Shown here: piece after piece, positions 55,580 through 64,000 of the stretch
Position numbering within the stretch: position 1 is the first letter of the stretch
How the letters are laid out: each line of letters begins with the position of its first letter
From: Liriodendron chinense
Lineage: Eukaryota; Streptophyta; Magnoliopsida; Magnoliales; Magnoliaceae
NCBI GenBank assembly: GCA_003013855.2
Contig: ML058408.1
Span: 1,674,001 to 1,738,000 of the forward strand
Direction: 5' to 3'
DNA length: 64,000 nt
Position numbers and translations under genes: made by a program
Notes under the pieces: generated by a model
The model's input: only the letters and a program-made list of their open reading frames with translations
Told to the model about the DNA's origin: nothing
The model's database searches: none

Positions 55580-57373
55580 ATGGCCCCTAAGAGGAAATCT
55601 TCAAGAAACGTTTCCGCGGCCTCACCCCAGCTTGAGTCACCACCCATGGCTAACACTGCGAGTCCTAATACAAATCCACCAATGACTTCAGTGGGAGGAA
55701 ACTCTAATGCTCTACAACCTTGGGAAGCTATGTTAGGCGCACTCGATCGTCTCACCGGTATCATTCAGCAACAACAGGCCCAACAGCATGAGCAACAAAC
55801 CTGACACCAGGCCACCCTCGAACAACTGATAACGATCGTGAACCCTGGCCAAACTCCGATTCTAACCTCTACTCAAACCGCATCTCCGCCTCCAGTGGAA
55901 ACTCAGACAACCACACCAACACCCCAAAATCAACCTAAAACATTTCAAGTACCCCTAGCACCTAGACAGGCTCCTCCGCCGAATCAACCTCGGTTCATGC
56001 TTCCTGAAGAAACCATCCTGACTGAGAAATTCCTAAAGCTACATCCTAAGAAGTTCCATGGAAACCCTGACCCTACCAAGGCGGGTTATTGGCTTAAGCA
56101 AGTGGCTAAGGCACTAGACACCCTAGCTTGCCCCATGAAACACCGAGTGACCCTAGCTACATATCTATTAGAGGGGGCGGCCTACGTTTGGTGGCAGGCT
56201 GCAAAAAGAAGAGTCCCAGAAGGATTCCAATGGACATGGGACACTTTCCATGCCAAGTTCTGTGACAAATTTTTCCCTGAAGCATATAAGAAAGAGAAGA
56301 TGTCTGAATTCCTGAAACTAGAGCAAGGTAACCTCACCGTAGCCCAATATGAAGATAAATTCGCTGAGTTGTTAAGTTACCTACCCTCAGCAGTAAAAGA
56401 CCTGGACTACAAGATCCACAAAGTCCAGGAAGGCTTGAGACCTAGTATTCGGTCAAAGATTAGCATATTGAAGCTGCGTACTTATGAAGAGATCATAGAT
56501 CGAGCAATGATCGCTGAGAAAGACACTGAACGCTATATCCAGCAACGAAATCAAACAAGACAAGTAGGCCAGAAAAGCAGAGCAGTACCAAACCCACCTT
56601 CCATTCCTGACAAGAGGCCAAGACTTGCACCAACCAATCAGCAACAGAATCGGGACCCCTTCTACTGTCACTACTGCGGAAAGCTAGGACACAAGGCCAT
56701 CAATTGTTTCAACAAGGCTGTAGATGAGAAGAATGCCTCCCAGCCTAAGGGGAGTCAACCACAACAGCAGAATCAAGCACCTAGATCACCTGCAGCAGCC
56801 CGTCCTCAAATGCAGAAGAGAGAAGCACCAAATCCAAACCAAAAGCGACAAGGACATCTCTACGCTATGGCTCCACCAGATAATGTGGAAGAAGACCCCC
56901 GCGCCATCGAAGGTACTATCTTTACCGACGATGATCCAGTAGTTGTCTTATTTGATAGCGGTGCCTCCATTTCTTTAATTGCTGCATCAGTTGTAGCTCG
57001 ATTAAACTTAAAGGTAGAACGCTTAGGTGAATTTGTGGTTATAGCAACACCTATCGGTCGAATTGTAGAACTAAGAAAGGAATGTCAAAGGTGTCCTTTA
57101 ACCATTGGCAGAGTCAAATTCGAAGCAAATCTAGTTGCATTGAACATGAAGAACTTCGACATGATCTTGGGAATGGACTGGCTCTCTAAGCACCGGGTGA
57201 ACTTGGATTGCCATACCAAGACCATATCATTGTCTCTCCTGAGCCACGACCTGGTAGTGTTCCAAGGTAAGAAGAGGAAGGAAGTAATCGAACGGTTGAT
57301 GTGCGTCGGAGAATCGGTTGAGCTATCTGTCGACCAAATCCCCATAATAGCTGAATTCCCTCAAATATTCTAA
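55580..57373 (+). pseudogene. gag-pro: Gag and protease of element I, one internal stop
   Basis: ATG 55580 begins a basic, serine-rich N-terminus (MAPKRKSSRN). TGA at 55802-55804 interrupts, and the frame continues to 57373. A proline/glutamine-rich stretch precedes the Retrotrans_gag core (KFHGNPDPTKAGYWLKQV, YVWWQAAKRR, FCDKFFPEAYKKEKMSEFLKL). The zinc knuckle is CHYCGKLGHKAINC, with its first Cys codon at 56666. The protease has LFDSGASISLIAASVV (DSG at 56954-56962) and MILGMDWL. A TAA at 57371-57373, in the same frame, separates it from RT. Confidence 0.9.
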
Positions 57374-58903
57374 GATATTCCTGCTTTACCCCCGAAGCGT
57401 GAAGTAGATTTCGCCATTGATCTCGTGCCCGGTACAGCACCTATAGCATTGGCAGTGTACCGTATAGCTCCTGTAGAGTTGCAAGAATTGAAGAAACGGT
57501 TAGAAGAACTCCTAGAGCGAGGATTTATTCGCCCCAGCGTATCTCCCTGGGCCGCGCCTGTCCTCTTTGTACGGAAAAAGGATGGTTCGCTTCGCCTGTG
57601 TATTGATTATAGAAAGTTGAACCAAGCCACTATTAAGAACAAGTATCCTCTTCCGCGCATAGATGATCTTTTCGATCAGTTAAGAGGAGCCCAGTTCTTT
57701 TCGAAGATTGATTTAAGGTCCGGGTACCATCAGCTAAGAGTGAGAGATACAGATATTTTCAAAACGGCATTCAGAACGAGGTATGGACATTATGAGTTTG
57801 TTTTCATGCCCTTCGGACTGACAAATGCCCCAGCATTATTCATGGACCTGATGAACCGTGTATTCAAGCCCTACCTAGATAAATTCGTTATTGTTTTCAT
57901 CGATGATATCCTCATATACTCGAAGAGTAAGGAAGAGCACGCCGAGCATCTAAGAATAGCTCTGCAGACACTGAAGGACAACCAATTGTATGCTAAGTTA
58001 AAGAAATGTGATTTCTGGGAAGAAGAAGTGAAGTTCCTTAGTCATGTAGTCACTCGCGATGGGATAGCAGTTGACCAGTCCAAAGTTGAGGCGGTCCACC
58101 AATGGATCCAACCTACCTCAGTCACCGAAGTGCGAAGTTTCCTAAGGCTTGCAGGATATTATCGTCGTTTCATCAAAGAATTCTCAAAGATCGCTCGCCC
58201 CTTGACCGAGTTAACTAGGAAGAATACTCGCTTTGTCTGGAGCACGAAGGCAGAAGAAGCGTTCCAAAGGCTGAAAGAATTGTTAACAACAGCCCCAGTT
58301 CTAGTATTGCCCAAAGAAGGAGTAGAATTTGTGGTCCATACCGTTGCCTCACGAGCAAGCCTAGGTTGTGTATTGATGCAGGCAGATAAGGTAATAGCTT
58401 ACGCCTCTCGCCAATTGAGACCACACGAGCAGAACTATCCCACACATGACCTAGAATTAGCAGCTGTGATCTTTGCCTTGAAGATTTGGAGACATTATTT
58501 GTATGGGGAGCAATTCAAGTTAAACACCGACCACAAGAGCCTGAAGTACTTATTTCAGCAAAAAGATTTGAATATGCGTCAATGAAGGTGGATGGAGACA
58601 CTTAAGGATTTTCAGATAGAGTTGTGCTACAAGCCTGGGAAAGCTAATGCAGTGGCTGATGCCCTTAGTAGGAAGAAGGAACATGAGACAACAATGTCTT
58701 GCATCCTCAAGAAGTGGGAAATGCTAAATTTTATAAAAGATTTTGATGTAAAATTAAACGTTGGGAGCCAAGTAGTGAAAGTGAATAATATTGTAGTAGA
58801 ACTGACATTAATGCATAAAATCATTGATGCTCAGAACCAAGACGACGAATTGCAGGAAATAATGACAAAATTTATGGCTGATGAAAGAAACGTAGATTGG
58901 TGA
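57374..58903 (+). pseudogene. pol: Reverse transcriptase and RNase H of element I
   Basis: RT has the full set of motifs: FIRPSVSPWAAPVLFVRKKDG, LRLCIDYRKLN, KIDLRSGYHQLRV, MPFGLTNAPALFMDLMN and the catalytic FIDDILIYSKS (near 57898-57930). RNase H follows, but its first catalytic Asp is Val (GTT, 58343-58345, in HTVASRASLGCVLMQ), so it would be inactive. ASRQLRPHEQNYPTHDLELAAV and TDHKSLKYL are present. TGA at 58583-58585 stands where an Arg codon (CGA) is usual, and TGA at 58901-58903 ends the connecting segment (ADALSRKKE). Confidence 0.9.
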
Positions 58904-60248
58904 ATTAGATCAGATGGGGGCATACGTTTTCGCGACCGTCTATGTGTGCCAAATAAACTAAGTTTGAAGAAGGAAGTGATGGACGAAGCACATCGCTCGA
59001 AGTTAACGATTCACCCGGGGAGCACGAAGATGTATCAGGACATGAAGAGGCAGTACCGGTGGAACAACATGAAGCGAGAGATCGTAGAATACGTAAGTAA
59101 GTGCCTCACGTGTCAACAGGTAAAAGCCGAGCACAAAATGCTAGGAGGATTGTTGAAACAACCGGAGATCCCTACGTGGAAGTGGGAGCACATTACTACG
59201 GACTTCATCACGGGTTTACCCAAGTCGAGAAAGAATCATGACGCCATTTGGGTGATAGTAGATCGCCTCACCAAATCAGCTCACTTTGTCGCGACCCGAG
59301 TGTCAGCGAAGGTATCAGAATTGGCAGAGTTGTATGTGAAAGAAGTTGTACGTTTACATGGGGTATCAGTATCGATTATATCAGATAGAGATTCACGCTA
59401 TACGTCATCATTATGGTCAAAGATGCAACAAGCTATGGGAACGTCGCTCAAGTATAGTACAGCTTACCACCCACAGACGGATGGTCAGACGGAACGTGTG
59501 AACCATATTCTGGAAGATATGTTGCGAGCATGTGTGTTGGACTTTAGGGAACTTGGGAAGATTACCCACCTCTGGCAGAGTTTGCTTATAACAATAGCTT
59601 TCAGGAAAGTATAGGTATGGCACCATTTGAAGCACTGTATGGTCGTGCTTGTCGCACGCCTCAATGTTGGGCCGAAGTAGGCGATCGAAGCTTGATTGGG
59701 CCGAAAATTGTTCAAATTACTTCAGAAAAGATTGACATCATTCGGAAGCGCCTAAAAGTAGCTCAAAGCAAGCAAAAGAGTTATGCAGATAACCGACGAC
59801 GGAATCTGGAGTTCCAAGAAGGGGATCATGTATTTTTAAAGATATCGCCTATGAAAGGAATGCTGAGGTTCGGACAGAAGGGAAAGTTAGCTCCGCGTTT
59901 CATTGGACCATTTCAGATTCTCCAACGAGTTAGTGAAGTAGCATATCGCCTGGACTTGCCCCCGCAGCTAGCAAACGTCCATAACGTTTTTCATGTATCG
60001 ATGTTGAAGAAGTACAACAGAGACGACGCTCACGTGATCGAATGGGAAAAGATCGAAGTACGTAGTGACGGGTCATACATCAAAGAACCACTACGTATCA
60101 TGGATCGAAAGAGCACATACTGCAAAGGAAAGTCATTCCACTAGTAAAAGTTGTATGGCCGTTTCACGGAGAAGAGGAAGCAACCTGGGAGACCGAAGAA
60201 GAAATAAAGAAAGCTTATCCACACCTTTTTCGCCGTACATTCAGGTAA
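58904..60248 (+). pseudogene. int: Integrase with chromodomain remnant of element I
   Basis: The frame holds the HHCC finger (HRSKLTIHPGSTKMYQDMK, CLTCQQVKAEHK) and the catalytic triad in TDFITGLP, IISDRDSRYTS and TDGQTERVNHILEDM. A one-base indel near 59565 moves the reading to the frame that opens before 59617: MAPFEALYGRACRTP, then GDHVFLKISPMKGMLRFG and the GPF/Y module (LAPRFIGPFQIL). A second frameshift near 60105 breaks the chromodomain, whose end (VVWPFHGEEEATWETEEE) is readable in the other frame up to TAA 60246-60248. The chromodomain normally guides insertion toward particular chromatin. Confidence 0.9.
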
Positions 60249-60271
60249 CTTCGAGGACGAAGTTTAGTTTT

Positions 60272-60285
60272 AAGGTGGGGGGAGT
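60272..60285 (+). other. Polypurine tract of element I
   Basis: AAGGTGGGGGGAG lies directly before the 3' LTR start. It would prime plus-strand synthesis. Confidence 0.8.
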
Positions 60286-63038
60286 TGTAACGCCCCGAAT
60301 TTACCGTAATTATTTTAAAAAAATTTGAAATTTATTTCTATTTTTTTATATTAAATACCGGGCATTGATATTAAAATTCAAATAACGGGACATCCGTAGG
60401 AGATCATATGGAGTACCCTTTATTAAAATTGCTTAGAATGACCTCATTAACAATGTAGAAGAGTTAGATTTCGTTAAACTCGAATATTTGCAAAAATTAC
60501 GAAAATGCCATTAGTTAAACTTAAGTTAAGATGCCATTTTTAAGTATTATAGTTTCTGACGATCACTTTCACGTAAAATCCTGGATTTGAGCTTTTGGAT
60601 ACATATTAACCATACACATCAAATTTCAGCCCTTAAATCATACTAGAAGTGGTCCAATTGTCAAATCAGCCCTCAACCCTTGATTTTCATGTCCATCGAG
60701 TGAGGAAAGTAGATGGTTAGTCGTAGTCGAATATTTCTCTTTATATGAGTGACTTGGATCGTCTTTATCATGGACCAATAGTGTGATTTCATTGCCCCAC
60801 ATTGATAAGCCTCTTTCTTATGTGCGAAGTTATCCCGTTCTAGAAATTAACGAGTTACCAACTCTTCTCAAATTTGAACCTTTCAATTTACCCATTTCTC
60901 ACCATCAATCGCTTCTCAAATTTGGACCACCCATTATACTCATATGACTACGAGTTTACACAAAATTTGGACCCCGATCTACAATCCTACACCGTTGAAC
61001 CACAAAGCCAGCCCCTTCCTTTTCCACCAAAAGTTGGAATTTCAGATCTAGGCATTCCTCACCATCAATCAACCACTAAACTTTGTACAATTGTTTGCCT
61101 ATCATGACTACATATTTTTCCAAAATTTGGGCCCTGATTATCAAGCGTAGACCGTTAATTAAGATGTAGCCCATTTTAGCACCCCTTAGGCCATTTTTAA
61201 AGATCGGCCAATCTAGAATGTGGATCATCAAGAAATTTACGTATTCTGACTCTACTCTTCGAGCTTGATAAGATGAATGGATTGGAATTGATCAAAGATC
61301 ATCCGAATATTAAGATTTGAGAAACCCACCTCGAGAGGTTGTTACACAAGACCTCGCGTGCACATCCCTCTCCATATTTCTACTACGCACCTCCAACCCT
61401 AATTCCAACCCTACCTCTATATATAGGGCCTCTCTTAGCCAAAGGTGACCCCCACCCACAAATTTGAGAAAGGGAGAGAGAGAACGAGAGAGAAAGAGAA
61501 AGAGAGAGAGAGAGGGGGGGGGGAGGTAAGAGAGAGAAGGAGTACCATCTTGCTATTATTTCATCATCTTATATCTCTAATAAGTCGAAGATCATAAGGT
61601 GAGAACTCCTTTAAGATTGGATTAATAATTTCATGTTTTGTAGGTTGATAATTCTTATGTGTTTTTGTTTACATGTGTTTATTTATTCTCTCCTTAGTTA
61701 GCTATATATGAATGCTTTTAGATACTTTTTCTATCTCATGGTGATGAGGATATTCATTGGACTTAGAGAACTAGTAAGGAATAGAATTATGTTTATTGCA
61801 CATATGAGATTTGTGCAACCATCTTTAAAGGGACCACCTTTCTTTCTATACTGCATAAAGAATAGTTGTGATTGTCTAATAGAGATTCTTATATTGCTAT
61901 ATTCCTTTTATATATATGGATGGACCCTGATCTATGGTGATGAATATCGGAACACCCGGCTAAGAGGTTGCCCTAACCTAAGATGATGCTTTTAGCTTGT
62001 CCGGTTAAGTGGCCACCCTGATCTGTGGTGGTGGTATCAAGATCGCCCAATTATTAAATGGTTGTTAAATCTATTTATTACTACTATTATTATTATATTT
62101 ACTATTATTATTATTATTCCTAAATTGTTAACGATCTCCATAAGACTATAGTCGGGCATGGTTGTTATGAAGCTTAGTAGTACGGGCCGCCATCCTGGGA
62201 TGTGATGCGTCGGTTACGACTATTTCGATGAGTGATGAACCATAAGGAAGGATGTGGTGGTACCAAAGGTTGGTTAGACATTAAGTGGCTTGGTGTAAAT
62301 TGGTAATAATAATAAAGAATGGCTAATTCATGCATGCACGTGTCTCCATGTGGGTGTATGAAATTGAGGATAGGTTAGAGCGTCTAATTCTCCCATATAC
62401 TGTCACATGTAGATTTGGGCTATGAGCGTCCCGTTTCTCACGTGGTCGGGCAAAATTATGGGCTTGCGTGTCCCAAAACACTTGGTGGCATGTCTAAGGA
62501 TTCTTACGCTGGGTCATGCATTATCATGCATTGCATTAAGAAAGAATATTGGATGTTTTGTTATGATTTTTATGCGATTATTATTTCTAACCTTAAAGTA
62601 GTTCTTCACTATGCCGCTTTTGATGATGTTTTGTGGAAATAATTTAGAACATGTAGGTAACGATCCTCAGGAGCCCGAGCCTCAAGGAGACGATTATGAT
62701 GGCTCGTGAAAGCAGATGGTGGAAGACGAGACCGCATAGTCATTCATAATTCTAGCATTTATTTAGTATTTGAAATTGTAATAAGTCTCAATGGGAGGAC
62801 GTAGTTATGTACATGGTGTTTGATTGAATGATGGTTACATGGTTTGATGATTTAGTTCAGTTAATGAAATAATATATAAGTTTGGTTTCACCGTCTTGCT
62901 CATGGTTTTCCAAATAGTATGAAATGTGCGTGTTTGTGTGAAAATTATGTAAGGGGTATAACCCTCACACATTCCAAATAACCTTACGAATTCGGCCGTC
63001 GTGATGTACACGGGAGCCTGAAATCTTGGGGTGTTACA
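60286..63038 (+). repeat. 3' LTR of I (2753 bp)
   Basis: It starts TGTAACGCCCCGAATTTACC and ends GGGGTGTTACA. It aligns base for base with 51995-54730 apart from substitutions, microsatellite length and small indels, such as one near 60520-60575. Confidence 0.95.
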
Positions 63039-63043
63039 AATCT

Positions 63044-64000
63044 CCTTAGTGGGGCAGACGCATTTCAACTGGAAATCAGCTTGAGTTTTGGGCTAGATAA
63101 GGCTACCGACTGGCCGGTCACTGGGCCATGACCAACAGCATTAATCGGCAAAACATCCTCAGCCGACCGGTCTTATGACCAGCCGGACAACAGGTCGGAT
63201 GGACCAGCCGGCCGACCGGCTCGACATGGCAAAAGTTGTCCAGGGTTCAAACATGAAAATATTGTAAAAATGTTATGCTGGGAGATGTATGCCGACCGAC
63301 CAGTCGGCCAGTCGGACTGCAGCTTGGCTGGCATATCCGACCGGCCGGACAACAGGTCAGATATGGTAAAATTAGTCCAGCGAGTTTATGGTTTCTAGAC
63401 CACTTACCCGACCCATCTGAGGGCAAGTCGGCTGACAGGTCGAACCTCAAATCCGACCAGCCGGAGAGGGTCCCAGGCAAGTCGGAATATAGTCGTTTTA
63501 TAACCGTTTGAACTCATTCTTTGGCCTCTATAAGGGCATATCTTGAGGCCTTTATTGGTATCTCTTGCACGCTCATTTAGAGCATTAAGAGAGGCAATTA
63601 AGACCTTCATCTAATCTCTTTTCCTCATCATAGTCTTGAGTTCCTTCAAACCTAGCCATTAATGGCATTACATTGAGTATTCAAAGCTCGGTTTGAATAA
63701 TGAACTCAAGCATGGCATTCATGGCTGTCCCTATCATTGAATCTTCATCTTGAATCATTTATAGCCATTGAATGATCAGATTGAATGTTCCTTCATTAAC
63801 CATTGCATTTTAATAGGCATATGGAACATCGATACCTTCTCCCACCTACCCAGCATTAGTCTAGGAACATCATAGGCATTGGTAGCTAATCGTGGAGCTT
63901 GAAAGAGGAGCTGAAGCATTCGTGGAAGCTGAAGCTACTCAACGTCATTGAATCGGGGCTTATCTCTTATAAGTGTTTAAGCTTATAGAGTCCATTATTT
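63044..64000 (+). repeat. LTR H, right part, running off the window
   Basis: It resumes after the TSD of I. 63880-63970 matches G in reverse complement (GAAGCTACTCAACGTC, TTGAATCGGGGCTTATC), so H is the same copia family. It contains a GC-rich array at 63100-63480 built on CCGACCGGCCGGAC and ACAGGTCGG strings. The end of the LTR, and whether an internal region follows, cannot be seen. Confidence 0.8.
63100..63480. repeat. CCGACCGGCCGGACAACAGGTCGG-type array in LTR H
   Basis: Irregular, overlapping copies of CCGACC(G/A)G(C/T)CGG and GACAACAGGTC(G/A)GA occur about ten times. This is a third array type at the corresponding place of the N/G/H LTR family. Confidence 0.7.

Larger units (their letters stand above)
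51995..63038 (+). mobile_element. Ty3/gypsy chromovirus I (Tekay/Del-like), complete but inactive
   Basis: The two LTRs (51995-54730 and 60286-63038) begin TGTAACGCCCCGAATTTACC and end GGGGTGTTACA. The TSD is AATCT (51990-51994, 63039-63043). The PBS, gag-pol and PPT are all present in the standard order. The LTRs look very similar with scattered differences, so insertion is fairly recent compared with A or J. Chromodomain remnants and the initiator tRNA-Met PBS fit the Tekay/Del clade. Four in-frame stops and two frameshifts prevent expression of the polyprotein. Confidence 0.95.

Overview
This window is plant nuclear DNA made almost entirely of nested LTR retrotransposons. It shows plant-type Ty1/copia and Ty3/gypsy coding domains, primer-binding sites (PBS) matching plant tRNA-Asp, initiator tRNA-Met and a Tat-type tRNA, TG...CA long terminal repeats and 5-bp target-site duplications (TSDs). 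I found no intact host gene, no tRNA or rRNA gene and no bacterial feature. The species cannot be told from the sequence. I use letters A to N for the elements; these are labels of mine, not established names.

Layout from left to right. 1-3648: a minus-strand Ty1/copia element N (gag, PBS, 1.95-kb LTR), cut by the window edge. It sits in the gag leader of F (3649-6097), a minus-strand gypsy element with a tRNA-Asp PBS. F sits in the gag of D (6098-9998, continuing at 33823-35429), a plus-strand gypsy element with gag and protease but no reverse transcriptase or integrase. A (9999-33817, TSD AGAAT) is inserted just before the 3' LTR of D and carries gag, protease, RT, RNase H and integrase, all degenerate. 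Inside the 5' LTR of A lies B (10670-22925, TSD ACAAT/ATAAT), a second element without RT or integrase. B holds two further insertions: M (12407-16745, TSD ACTAA), a 4.3-kb LTR-like unit with a 168-bp tandem array, and solo LTR L (17877-19453, TSD ATGGC). Solo LTR C (31684-33624, TSD AAAGC) lies in the 3' LTR of A.

35484-51680 is J, a minus-strand Tat-lineage gypsy element with gag, protease, RT, two RNase H domains and integrase, plus an antisense gene (35484-39429, plus strand) resembling DUF7745/plant-mobile-domain proteins. J is interrupted by solo LTR K (37656-39210) and copia-type solo LTR G (45671-47669, TSD AGATT). LTR H (from 51681, same family as G and N) cuts the 5' LTR of J and runs off the right edge. 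It is split by I (51995-63038, TSD AATCT), a complete but coding-dead Tekay/Del-like chromovirus.

Elements A, B, C and D share LTR ends and a conserved 3' noncoding region, so A-like elements are the likely source of enzymes for B and D (inference). Three observations stand out. First, LTRs of several unrelated families carry arrays of short palindromes, in most gypsy cases just upstream of a TATA box. Second, B and D share an unrecognised acidic protein module in place of RT and integrase. Third, the host-like gene in J is antisense and spliced.
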